Positions 10,590 to 20,125 of a DNA stretch of 44,789 nt are shown here, piece after piece. The notes below the pieces were generated by a model. It was given only the letters and a program-made list of their open reading frames with translations. It was not told the DNA's origin and ran no database searches. Numbering within the stretch: the first letter of the stretch is position 1; each line of letters opens with the position of its first letter. Position numbers and translations under genes: made by a program. This DNA is from Phaeoceros laevis (Eukaryota; Anthocerotophyta; Anthocerotopsida; Notothyladales). Location: the NCBI GenBank assembly GCA_049999765.1, contig JBNGIQ010006066.1:1-44789 (forward strand). Direction: 5' to 3'.

Positions 10590-13436
10590 ATGGGCACGAG
10601 AGGAATTGTAAGATCACTGCAAGGGGATTCCAGGTTGTCAAGGTTTGTGGTTAAGAGGCAACTCTGGATAGAAAGTTGTACCGCCCCAGAATGGGTGGCA
10701 CAGGGGCAGAATACATTCAAGCAAGGCAGTCATGCAAGTGACACTAGCGCTTATGGTGATAGAGAAACCAAATATCCTGTTGGCTTTAAGGTGCGGCAAC
10801 GAGATCACTACTTCTGGACTGAATTAATATCAGAGCATACGCGATGTGGGCAGGGTAGACAGGCTCTCCAAGCCTATGGAGATATGCTTGAAGCTGGAGT
10901 CAAACCGAACTCATACACCTTCGTAGCTGCATTGAAGGCTTGCAAGAGTCTAAAGGATGTGGAAAATGCTAAGAGAATTCATTGTGAGGTGGTCAAAAGT
11001 GGGTATGAGTTCGATCTGTACGTAGGGACAGCACTGGTGGATGTGTATGTTAAATGTGGAAACCTCGTGGATGCTGGGTGTGTTTTTGAGAAGATGCCTC
11101 ACCGTGATGTGGTCTCCTGGAATGCCATGATTTTGGGGTGTGCTCAGATGGACGAAGGTGAACAGGGGCTGAAGTTGTATTCCCGGATGCAAATGGAAGG
11201 TGTGGTACCCAATGAGCGAACTTTTGTTGCTGCACTGAAGGCTTGCAAGAGCTTGCTGGCATGGAAGGACGGGAACCAAAGTGAGGTGATAGTTTTGAGA
11301 AAGAAGTGTTTAGAGCGAGTTCAAGCTATCCACACGGACTTACGAAACCAGGAGTTTGAATCGGATGCGTTTGTTGGGACTATGCTGGTTGATGTGTATG
11401 CAAAATGTGGCAGCCTCGCGGATGCTAGGCGTCTATTCGACAAGATGCCACATCGTAATGTGGTTGCCTGGACTGCCATGATTTTGGGGTATGCCCAAAA
11501 GGGGCAGGGTAAAGAGGCTTTGCAGTTGTACACTCAGATGCAACTGGCGAGTGTGGTGCCAGATGAGCGAACATTTGTTGGTGTACTCAAGGCCTGGGAT
11601 AGCCTGACAGCAGACGAAAGGTGCAAAGATGTATTGGTGCAAGAACAATGTCTGGAGCAAGTCAGGGCCGTTCACTCGCACCTACTGAAGTGTGGGACGG
11701 ACAAAGGTGTATTTATGGGCAGCATGTTAGTGAATGTATATGCGAAATGGGGGTGCCTAGTTGAAGCTCGGCGTGTCTTCGAGGAGATGCCTCATCGCAA
11801 TGTTGTCTCTTGGACAGCCATGATCTTCGGATATGCTCAGCTGGACAAGGGTAAGCTGGCTTTGGAGCTGTATGCACAGATGAAACAAGAGGGTGTGGTA
11901 CCAAATGAAAGAACACTCGTAGGTGCACTCAAGGCTTGTACTAACCTTGCAGCACAGGAACAGGAGACCAACGCTGATCTCGTGCCTGTCAAAACAGGAT
12001 GCCTGGAGCAGGTCCATGCCATTCGGTCAGATGCGGTGACTTGGGGCCTTGAGTCTAACCTGTATGTGGGAAGCATGCTAGTGGATGCGTATGCAAAATG
12101 TGGAAGCCTGGAGGATGCCAGGCAATTCTTTGAGAAGATGCCCCATCGTAATGTGGTCTCTTGGACCGCAATGATCTTGGGATATGCTCAAATGGATGAG
12201 GGTGAAGTGGCTTTGGGGTTGTACTCAGAGATGCAGAAGGGAGGTGTGGTGCCAGATGAACGAACATTTGTGGCCGTACTTAAAGCGTGCAGTTCCGTGG
12301 CAGGACTGGAAAAGGGGATGGAAACGCATGTGAGGATAATGAGAAATGGACTCAAAGCTCATGATTTGTTTGTGGGGAATAGTCTTATTGACATGTACTC
12401 TAAATGCGGGAGCATGAACAGTGCCCAACAGGTGTTCAACGCAATGGCTAGAAGAGACGTTGTGACATGGAATGCACTGATTGCAGGATATGCCCGGCAA
12501 GGAGAGAGTGACTCCGTCTTTCACGTCTTTCAGACAATGAGGCAGGACGGCATACTGCCCGATGGCATCACGTTTCTCAATGTTCTCACTGTCTGCAGTC
12601 ATGTGGGTCTAGTGAACGAGGGTGAGAAGTACTTCGAGGCTATGAGCAGGGACTATGGCATCACACCAACTGTGCACCACTATACTTGCATGATTGATCT
12701 CCTTGGACGTGTTGGCCGAGTCCACAAGGCTTTGGCTATGGCCGTGGCAATGCCCTTTCAAGCAGATGGGGTTGTGTGGCAAACTGTTTTGGGTGCTTGC
12801 CGCAAGTGTGGCAACGTGGAGCTCGCAAGGCAGGCATTTGAATGTGCAGTCAAGCTTGCTAAATGGGACGGTGCAGTATACACTGTAATGTGGCACATCT
12901 ATGAAGCTGCTCACCTGTGGGAGGATGCAAAGGAGATTGAAGCACTGAGGATGAAAATAGGGGCATGGAGGAAGCCAGGACAGAGCTGGTGGACTGACAT
13001 CTGTGGGACTGTGCACAAATTCGACGTGGGAGATATGGAATATCCTGAGGGAGAACAGATTTGTGCTAACTTGGAAGACATGTCACTTAAAACGAAAGAA
13101 CAAGATAGGTCTTCACCTCGTGTGTTGCCAGAAGCTGTTGATGCTGGCTCCTTGGACTCATGCTCTGAAGAAGTCATCCGAACGCAGAACCGTGTGCGCG
13201 GCAAACAATCTGCTGGGATATTAGGATTGTTCAACAGCTCTTGCAATCGTATTAGAGGTCCAGCAGCGACGCATGATTTGCACAGATTGCAACTAGTTTT
13301 TTTGTTCAGAACGACAGGACACCTCGCAAAAACCCACGAACGCTACCTAGTATGCAACACTTTCCGAGGACCACACGATGCGATGGGGACATTGTTTGGA
13401 CTATGCACCGAAGGTGTGCCTCGATGCTTGCTGTAA
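10590..13436 (+). CDS. PPR1: PLS-class PPR protein, E type with truncated DYW
   Basis: Intron-free 948-aa frame. PLS repeats run from about residue 70 to 740, with six W[NT]A[ML]I-type motifs, then E-type repeats, a WRKPGQSWW PG-box, and the first part of a DYW domain (VHKFDVGDMEYPEGEQ). After about residue 831 (13083) similarity to the paralogue stops: the HSEKLA zinc motif, the CxxCH motif and the terminal DYW are all absent, replaced by a 117-residue unrelated tail. Three interior L motifs carry an extra 13-16 residues with a CLExV core. PPR proteins of this class bind organelle RNA and specify C-to-U editing; one without a DYW would need a partner deaminase. The N-terminus is not an obvious transit peptide. 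The start is the first Met and is uncertain. Stop to next start is only 65 bp. Confidence 0.9.
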   Translation: MGTRGIVRSLQGDSRLSRFVVKRQLWIESCTAPEWVAQGQNTFKQGSHASDTSAYGDRETKYPVGFKVRQRDHYFWTELISEHTRCGQGRQALQAYGDMLEAGVKPNSYTFVAALKACKSLKDVENAKRIHCEVVKSGYEFDLYVGTALVDVYVKCGNLVDAGCVFEKMPHRDVVSWNAMILGCAQMDEGEQGLKLYSRMQMEGVVPNERTFVAALKACKSLLAWKDGNQSEVIVLRKKCLERVQAIHTDLRNQEFESDAFVGTMLVDVYAKCGSLADARRLFDKMPHRNVVAWTAMILGYAQKGQGKEALQLYTQMQLASVVPDERTFVGVLKAWDSLTADERCKDVLVQEQCLEQVRAVHSHLLKCGTDKGVFMGSMLVNVYAKWGCLVEARRVFEEMPHRNVVSWTAMIFGYAQLDKGKLALELYAQMKQEGVVPNERTLVGALKACTNLAAQEQETNADLVPVKTGCLEQVHAIRSDAVTWGLESNLYVGSMLVDAYAKCGSLEDARQFFEKMPHRNVVSWTAMILGYAQMDEGEVALGLYSEMQKGGVVPDERTFVAVLKACSSVAGLEKGMETHVRIMRNGLKAHDLFVGNSLIDMYSKCGSMNSAQQVFNAMARRDVVTWNALIAGYARQGESDSVFHVFQTMRQDGILPDGITFLNVLTVCSHVGLVNEGEKYFEAMSRDYGITPTVHHYTCMIDLLGRVGRVHKALAMAVAMPFQADGVVWQTVLGACRKCGNVELARQAFECAVKLAKWDGAVYTVMWHIYEAAHLWEDAKEIEALRMKIGAWRKPGQSWWTDICGTVHKFDVGDMEYPEGEQICANLEDMSLKTKEQDRSSPRVLPEAVDAGSLDSCSEEVIRTQNRVRGKQSAGILGLFNSSCNRIRGPAATHDLHRLQLVFLFRTTGHLAKTHERYLVCNTFRGPHDAMGTLFGLCTEGVPRCLL
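11106..12149 (+). repeat. Intragenic PPR modules in PPR1 (351, 342, 351 bp)
   Basis: The codons for the [DN]VVxW motif begin at 11106, 11457, 11799 and 12150, giving spacings of 351, 342 and 351 bp. Each module is one P-L-S triplet of 117 residues (114 in the short one), enlarged by the insertion in the L motif. Confidence 0.9.
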
Positions 13437-13501
13437 TACGTGAGTCATGAAGCCTCTCAAGTCCAGAGGCCTCTGACGACGGGGTCAGGAACTGCAGATC
13501 T

Positions 13502-16500
13502 GTGCCGATGCTCCTTCACTGTTCTCGTGCTCAAGGCCAGCTGCAGTTCCCTCCATGTGCCTGGAGCAATGACCAGCAGCTGCTTCAGCGAAATTTCCAG
13601 CTTTCTAGTCCCCAGGTCATCAACGAGGAAGCCAAGTGCTGCACTGTGCGAGATTGGAGGCAGAGGCTGAATGTGACGCGTGAGGAGACGACATGCACTA
13701 GTTGTGATGGTGCATACAGTCCAAGGAAGGCTGGGAAGTTGAAACCATCTAAACGGAACAGGTACTTCTGGACTTCGCTAATATCACAGCATGCCAAGTC
13801 TGGGCAAGCTGGACTGGCTTTCACAGTGTATGAGGAAATGCGAAAGGACGGTGTTGAACCAAGCCCCCGCACCTTTGTCGCTCTTTTGAAAGCATGTAGT
13901 AGCTTTCAAGACCTGGAAACTGCCAGGCGAATTCACGCAGAGGTGGTTAGAAGTGGTTTTGAATCAGATCTATATGTTGGCACCATGCTGGTGAACTTGT
14001 ACGCAAAATGTAGAAACCTGGTAGATGCGAGGCTTGCCTTCGAGAAGATGTCTTGTCGCGATGTGGTTTCGTGGAATGCGATGCTCTTGGGGTACACGCA
14101 GATGGACAGGGGTGAAGATGCCTTGCAATTGTACACCCGGATGCAAACGGAAGGTGTTGTACCTGATGACAGAACATATGTTGGTGCACTCAAGGCTTGC
14201 AGCATTCTGGTAGCATCCAATGCCAGGAATGGCGATGATGGATTTTGTGTGAAAAAACAATGTCTGGAAACTGTGAGAGGTATCCACGCAAGTGTCAAGA
14301 AGGGAAAGTTTGTGTCGGATGTGTTTGTGGGTAACATGCTGGTGGATGTGTATGCGAAGTGTGGGAGTCTAGAAGATGCTAGAGAGGTGTTTGAGAAGAT
14401 TCCACGTCGAGATGTGGTTTCCTGGAATGCCATGATCTTGGGTTACGCCCAGATGGACAAGGGTGACGAGGCTTTGCAACTGTACACCCAGATGCGACAG
14501 GAATCTGTGGCACCCGATGGCCGGACATATCTTAGTGCACTGAAGGCTTGTGGTAGCTTGGCTGAGTTGGGAGAGAGGAACCAACGTGATAGAATAGCTC
14601 TAAAAAGAAGATGTCTGGAGACTGTCAAGGCCATCCAAGCAGATATTGTGAAGGGGAAATCGGAGTCGGATGTTTTTGTGGGTACCATGCTGGTGGATGT
14701 GTATGCGAAACTTGGGAGCCTGGTAGATGCTAGGAATGCCTTTGAGAAGCTGCCTCGGCATGATGTGGTTTCTTGGACTGCCATGATCTTGGGGTATGCA
14801 CAAATGGGCAAGGGCAAAGAGGCCTTGCATCTGTACACCAAGATGCAACAGGCAGGTGTGGTACCCAATGAGCGAACATATGTTGCTGCGCTGAAGGCTT
14901 GCAGTACTATAGCAGACTTGGGAGAGAGGAATCAAACTGATGGGAGAGCTGTGAAAGATAGGTGTCTGGAGACTGTCAGAGCCATCCACACAGATGTTGT
15001 GAAGAGGAAGCTTGGCTCAGGTGTGTTTGTAGGGACCATGCTGGTGGATGCGTATGCAAAATGTGGAAGCCTGGAGGATGCCAGACAAGTATTCGAGAAG
15101 ATGGCTCAACGCACTGTGGTTTCTTGGAATGCCATGATCCTGGCCTGCACCCAGATGAACAAGGGTGAGGAAGCTTTGCAACTGTACACTCAGATGCAAG
15201 CGGAAGGTGTGGTGCCTGATGACAGAACGTATGTTAGTGCACTCAAGGCTTGCAGTACCCTGGCAGCATCGGATGACAAAAATGGCAGTGCTGGGACACT
15301 TGTGAAAGAACGATGTCTGGAGACCGTGAGAATCATCCACACCATTGTTAGAGAAGAGAAGCTTGTGTCGGATGCTTTCGTGGGGAACATGCTAGTGGAT
15401 GCATACGCAAAATGTGGAAGCCTGGAGGATGCTAGGCGCGTATTCGAGGAGATGCCTGATCGTACTGTTATCTCTTGGACTGCCATGATCTGTGGGTATG
15501 CACAGATGGATGAGGGTGAAGTAGCCTTGCATTTGTACACCCGGATGCAACAGGAAGGTGTGACACCCAACGAGCGAACATATGTTGGTGCATTGAACGC
15601 TTGTGGTAGTCTGGCAGGACTGGAGAAGGGAAAGGAGATTCATGACCAGATTTTGAAAGCCGGCCTGGAGAGTTTTGACTCCTTTGTAAGGCATAGCCTG
15701 ATTGATATGTACGGAAAATGTGGGAGCATGCTGGACGCACAGCTGGTTTTTGATGCAATGCCCTCGAGGGAGGTTGTTGCCTGGAATTCATTGATTGCAG
15801 GCTATGCCCATCAAGGGAAGACTGAAGTCGTCTTTGACCTCTTTCACAGAATGAAGCAGGAGGGCGTACAGCCAGACGGCATCACATTTCTCGGGGTTCT
15901 TACGGTGTGCAGTCATGGGGGTCTAGTGGATGCAGGCCAGAAGTACTTCCATGCGATGAGCAGAGACTATGGCATTACCCCCACGATCAAACACTTCACT
16001 TGCCTTGTTGATCTACTTGGCCGTTCAGGCCAACTGGATGAGGCCATGGGGATACTCAAAGGCATGCCTTTCAGACCTGACAGCGCGGTGTGGGAAAGTG
16101 TTCTGGGAGCTTGCCGAAAATGGGGTGATGTCGAGCTTGGAAGACAGGCTTTCGAATGTGCAGTGGGGTTGGATAAAGATAATGCCGGAGCATATGTGTT
16201 GATGTCAAACATCTATTCAGCTGCTCACATGCGAGAGAAGGCCAAGGAGATCCAAGCAGCAAGAATGAAATCACGAGCATGGAAGCAACCTGGAAGGAGC
16301 CGGTGGACGGATATGAGCGGACTCGCGCATGTGTTCACAGTGGGGGATCAAGGGCACCTTGAAAATCAGGACATATATGCGAAACTGAGGGATCTTCTGG
16401 TCGAAGTGAAGAAGGCAGGATATGTCCCCCACCTTGACTCGGTGCTGCGGGACATACCTGATGGCGAGAAGGAGAATGCACTATGGGGACACAGCGAGAA

Positions 16501-16699
16501 GCTTGCCATTGCCTATGCACTGCTCAAAACACCTGCAGGGACAACCATCCGTGTGGTAAAAAATTTACGGGTCTGTGAAGATTGTCACAGGGCCATTGCA
16601 CTGATTTCGAGGATAGAGCAGCGCACGATAATCTGCAGAGATGTAAGCCGCTTTCACGTGTGCAAGGATGGCAAGTGTTCTTGTGGAGATTACTGGTGA
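13502..16699 (+). CDS. PPR2: DYW-type PLS PPR protein
   Basis: Intron-free 1065-aa frame, tandem paralogue of PPR1. PLS repeats from about residue 80 include seven W[NT][AS][ML][IL] motifs, then E1/E2 repeats, a WKQPGRSRW PG-box and a complete DYW domain. H997 and E999 (HSEKLA) with C1025 and C1028 (CEDCH) form the deaminase-like zinc site. A second Cys/His cluster (FHVCKDGKCSC) and the final DYW are present. Predicted role: site-specific C-to-U editing of organelle transcripts. Four consecutive L motifs carry the 16-residue CLExV insertion, while the first and last L motifs have normal length. The first 75 residues have no recognisable domain and are not a clear transit peptide. The 65-bp gap to PPR1 means the promoter or leader must overlap the PPR1 tail, or both share a transcript. 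Confidence 0.93.
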   Translation: MPMLLHCSRAQGQLQFPPCAWSNDQQLLQRNFQLSSPQVINEEAKCCTVRDWRQRLNVTREETTCTSCDGAYSPRKAGKLKPSKRNRYFWTSLISQHAKSGQAGLAFTVYEEMRKDGVEPSPRTFVALLKACSSFQDLETARRIHAEVVRSGFESDLYVGTMLVNLYAKCRNLVDARLAFEKMSCRDVVSWNAMLLGYTQMDRGEDALQLYTRMQTEGVVPDDRTYVGALKACSILVASNARNGDDGFCVKKQCLETVRGIHASVKKGKFVSDVFVGNMLVDVYAKCGSLEDAREVFEKIPRRDVVSWNAMILGYAQMDKGDEALQLYTQMRQESVAPDGRTYLSALKACGSLAELGERNQRDRIALKRRCLETVKAIQADIVKGKSESDVFVGTMLVDVYAKLGSLVDARNAFEKLPRHDVVSWTAMILGYAQMGKGKEALHLYTKMQQAGVVPNERTYVAALKACSTIADLGERNQTDGRAVKDRCLETVRAIHTDVVKRKLGSGVFVGTMLVDAYAKCGSLEDARQVFEKMAQRTVVSWNAMILACTQMNKGEEALQLYTQMQAEGVVPDDRTYVSALKACSTLAASDDKNGSAGTLVKERCLETVRIIHTIVREEKLVSDAFVGNMLVDAYAKCGSLEDARRVFEEMPDRTVISWTAMICGYAQMDEGEVALHLYTRMQQEGVTPNERTYVGALNACGSLAGLEKGKEIHDQILKAGLESFDSFVRHSLIDMYGKCGSMLDAQLVFDAMPSREVVAWNSLIAGYAHQGKTEVVFDLFHRMKQEGVQPDGITFLGVLTVCSHGGLVDAGQKYFHAMSRDYGITPTIKHFTCLVDLLGRSGQLDEAMGILKGMPFRPDSAVWESVLGACRKWGDVELGRQAFECAVGLDKDNAGAYVLMSNIYSAAHMREKAKEIQAARMKSRAWKQPGRSRWTDMSGLAHVFTVGDQGHLENQDIYAKLRDLLVEVKKAGYVPHLDSVLRDIPDGEKENALWGHSEKLAIAYALLKTPAGTTIRVVKNLRVCEDCHRAIALISRIEQRTIICRDVSRFHVCKDGKCSCGDYW
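14060..15463 (+). repeat. Four PPR modules of exactly 351 bp in PPR2
   Basis: Equivalent codons ahead of the VVSW motif lie at 14060, 14411, 14762, 15113 and 15464, so four successive intervals are each exactly 351 bp (117 residues). A normal PLS triplet is about 101 residues; the excess is the 16-residue insertion. The copies are clearly related at DNA level. Confidence 0.93.
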
Positions 16700-17272
16700 C
16701 AGTGGTGCACCTTCACCTTGCCACCATGGGCTAGTTCCAGTCCTCCAGCATCGCGAGGCGTCCTACGAGCAAATCAATTGCGTGCGAAAGCAATTACGCT
16801 ATATCTGATTATAATCATCTGGCTTCTCAACAATTGTCGGCATAGGTGCACATGTTTTTCTTCTTCTTTCTTGCTTCCTCTTCATGACTGACTTAACTGA
16901 CATAGAAAATAAGGATTTCAATGGCTTTTGCTGCTCCTAGACCAAAAGTGCAGAAATGCTGATCCTAGGCCAGGTGAAGATCTGAAGAAAACTGCGGCTC
17001 GTCTCTTGCAACTTTATTGGGCACACATGTTACTCTAAGTCACTTTTGGAGATATTACTGTACATTTTCTTGGTGCGCACATTAAAGGCTACAGCCAGAA
17101 ATGCAAGTCTCTGGACGCCTGTGTCAACCTTTCAAGGGCTGCTGTTTATTCAACATGTAGGACACTCATCCGTCTTCTTCACTATCCTCGTGATAAGCAA
17201 AATACTGGACTTCAGGTATGCCCATTTTGGTAGAGAAGCTCAGCAGTTCCTGAGGGTGCTACATTTGACGGG
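16700..17272. other. Region between PPR2 and the SERK-like gene
   Basis: Should contain both 3' ends, since PPR2 (+) and the SERK-like gene (-) converge. I searched the minus strand for a transmembrane segment or kinase motif continuing the SERK-like gene and found none. The plus-strand frame 17046-17414 overlaps the last SERK-like exon and has no recognisable domain. Confidence 0.5.
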
Positions 17273-18643
17273 TCATGTGTTGGGTGTACTTGGTTCAGGT
17301 GCAATTGGGGCAAGCAGTGGAGGCTCCGAAATAGGACAACTCCTGGGAGTCGGGGCACCGCACAGGCCTTCATTTCCCTCAAAACTGCTTGTAAACACAA
17401 CTCAAAGTGATTAGCAGCCGCCGTATCCAAGTTCAAGGGCACGCACTGAAGGGCAGGCACAGGGTGAAACGTTCTGGGAGTCACCTGGAGGGACCAAAGA
17501 GAGAGAATGAACCGTTCGTCGGAACCTCCCCCGACAAGCTGTTATTTGAAAGGTCGCTGCAAAAGAGGACATAACTTGTGGCTTTCACCCTGATGAAAAT
17601 CCATGTAGCCAACAGGCTGACAGCGAGCAAGATCACAAATGGAGAGAAACCGTAATCACTTACAGGTCTTGCAGCCCCTGGATGGTAGTCAGCTGAACTG
17701 GGATTTTTCCATGAAGTGCGTTGTTGTTTAACCTCCTGCTCTTCCCATTCCAGGGCACCCCTTTGTTCAGTGCACAAAGACACACATTGCCCCACTATCC
17801 AGGGATGCAGACACTGACAAGTTGAGTCTAATGTGCAGAAGTAACCAGTCCGGTGGCTTGCAAAAAGGGCCTTACAAGAAACGTAGGTTCTGGAGCTTGC
17901 CAAGGGTCGCAGGTATGGTTCCAGTGAAGTTGTTCTCGTACAGATCGAGGCTTACTAGGTTCGACAGCTTACCCAGCTGTATCGGGATTTTGCCTGAGAT
18001 GTAATTGCCGTATAGCTCCCTGAAAGTGACGAAACCCACATGCTGTGAGAGACAGTCAGAGGTATTCAGATCATGAAACATTCGTTGTAAAGGTTCACAC
18101 TATGTCACGGACAGAAAGTCTGCAAAGCTCACAAGTACTGAAGATGTGGGAGCCTGGCAATCTCTTTTCGTAGCTTTCCCGAAAGTTCCGCGTTTCCCAG
18201 ATCACTGCAGGCCACGTTGTCACAGCACTTAGAACACAGCGTACAGTAGCCGAAGCATCCATGGCAAACGAGCTTGTCACATCAGGCAACAGTAGGACTT
18301 ACATCCTTATTACTTGGTTCAAAGAGTTGCATGTCACATGAAAGTATGTGCACGGGTTTATGAGGTCAGGATCCCAACTCTGGAGCACCTTGGCCGGATC
18401 AATGAGGTGTCTCCTAACGGCACGAAGGGCCTCCACTGGTGACCAAAAGGAGGAACGTTGGTCAGATCTATATCAGGTGCCAAGTTTGGATCTGTTATGC
18501 GCAACTCCGCAGTCTAAAATTAACAGACGTTGTACAAAATAGCAATCGAGACCTTCAGAATTAGCGACAACCCGCAACGGTGCAGGGTGAACGAAAAGCA
18601 GGGTCAGCAGCAGCCATTGGAGCACCACGGTCCCCCGTTTCAT
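17273..18643 (-). CDS. Secreted SERK-like LRR ectodomain protein, no kinase (7 exons)
   Basis: Exons read on the minus strand: 18643-18553, 18435-18303, 18204-18133, 18019-17876, 17735-17664, 17556-17485, 17384-17273. Lengths are 91, 133, 72, 144, 72, 72 and 112 nt, together 231 codons plus stop, with GT-AG ends and intact phase at each junction. Order: signal peptide ([14 protein letters not shown], ending VVANSE), LRR N-cap [20 protein letters not shown], five LRRs (such as [20 protein letters not shown]), [10 protein letters not shown], and a C-terminal [10 protein letters not shown] cysteine pair with a short Pro-rich tail. This is the ectodomain plan of SERK/BAK1 co-receptors, including the 72-nt LRR exon unit. 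The frame ends at TGA where SERKs continue to membrane span and kinase; none lies in the 570 bp beyond. It may be a secreted SERK-like protein or a truncated relic with intact frame. A Met at 18688 would add 15 residues. Confidence 0.8.
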
Positions 18644-20125
18644 GCTCCTCTTGTCAGACTTGTACATGGGCTCCATGGCGCTCACCATTTGAAGGTTTTC
18701 AGCCCTCAGAACAGGTGTACAAGCTTAGAAGTGCAAATTCTCCAGTCCTACCGCTTGGTGCTGGCACAAGGTTCAGACGGGCGTCTTGTTGTTGATGAAT
18801 GAACCTGGCTGGATTCAGGAACGCTAACCGGGCTCAATATAATAGCAGGCTGAATCAGGATTGGAGAACTCACAAATCTAGTCAGTCAATGCTTCAAAAT
18901 TGCCAAGTGTACATGGGCGTCCGATTGGACTAAAGCCAAAGGAGTCTGGAGTCAAGCCATCGTCACCGCTACCTGGTCAAGCGGACTGGAAGGTCCATGG
19001 GAACGTTCCTTTGCAGGTGGAGCAAAGCAAGTGAACCTAACTTCGACGACCTTTTCTGCTCCTCCTTCAGAGGGTGATTGCAACCAGACGTGTGCCTGGA
19101 ATCCCGCATCTCCTATATCCGAGATCTCTACATGTTATCGCATCCGAAATATATCATTTCAATTCAATTCAATGTAAGTTGCCCAGGCGTTGCCGCGTTG
19201 TCATAAGTAGTGAGAAGAAGAAGAAGAAGTTTATTTCTGGTCTTTAGTAACTGTAGTTGGGGAAGCAGCCACACGTGCACCGAAATGAAAGCGCCTCGAG
19301 GCAGATGTGCGAGCAATAGTATTTCACCTCAGGGTGATAGAAGATTCACAGTGGCAATTTTCACGCTGTGGAATCAGGGCATTGCCATCAGGAATTTCAG
19401 GACAAGTATGAACGATGAAGAAAGGACAAATGAATTTCATAAGCACATAATAAACTTAAAATAAAGTTCTTCTTCTTCTTCTTCAGGACTCAGGAGTACT
19501 GATTAGTGATTAGTTAATTTCATTCTACTTGGTCACATTTCTTCTGGCTGATCCGGAATAACTCTGGATTCCCGGTTGGCAAACACCACGACAGGTCTGC
19601 ATCTTTGTTGAGGAAAGTCTCCCTCTTGAAGCATGTGAGATTCCAAATGAGCAAATATGTACAGAGGCCAAGCATTCAAATTGCAAAATTTTCACTGCTG
19701 CTGCCATATGCACTCATGAACTCTAGAGTCGCAGTTGCGGACCTGGAAGGTGAGGATCTCCGCAAGCAAGGAGGATGGATTTCCGTCTTCAGTCCACCTC
19801 ATCTGGGTGTCGCGTTTCCACCCACATGGTGGATGTCGGATTCCCCCCGGGATGGCGGATATGCAAATTGTTACAGGTGTTTGCGGTAACGTTTTCATCT
19901 GGTGTCTGTGAACAGGGTGCTCCATCCATTTGCTCAGTGGGATTCAAGATGTGAGCCGGGCAGAGACTTTGGAATGGGAGGTTTCGGATGAAGATCGCAC
20001 CCGCGGCTGCGATTCCATGGGAACGATGTAATTCTCGAATCCCCGGAAACGCTTGGAGGGTGTGAGCTTCACAAAAGGCATCGTATAGCCGAAAAGAGTC
20101 AGCTCGTGAAGATCCTGCTTGACTG
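18644..20125. other. Divergent intergenic region, SERK-like gene to PPR3
   Basis: Contains the promoters of the minus-strand SERK-like gene and of PPR3. No gene is recognised inside. It holds a candidate miniature inverted-repeat element at 19212-19484. A presequence-encoding upstream exon of PPR3 could lie here, but I could not identify one. Confidence 0.45.
19212..19484. mobile_element. Candidate MITE with terminal inverted repeats
   Basis: The left end (19212-19236) is a GAA run followed by GTTTATTT. The right end (19458-19484) is AAATAAAG followed by a TTC run, nearly its reverse complement, with one mismatch in the non-microsatellite part. The element would be about 273 bp and has no coding capacity. 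No target-site duplication is evident, and the microsatellite nature of the ends weakens the case. Confidence 0.4.

Noticed and set aside
13933-14433. 166-aa minus-strand frame, and many like it across 10950-15800 and 21300-23950
   Set aside because: These are shadows of the PPR repeats, recurring with the same period as the sense modules.
16700-17272. Possible kinase continuation of the SERK-like gene
   Set aside because: I looked for a membrane span and kinase motifs on the minus strand and found none; the space to the PPR2 stop is too short for a kinase domain.
17046-17414. 122-aa plus-strand frame with hydrophobic stretches
   Set aside because: It overlaps exon 7 of the well-supported minus-strand SERK-like gene and has no recognisable domain.
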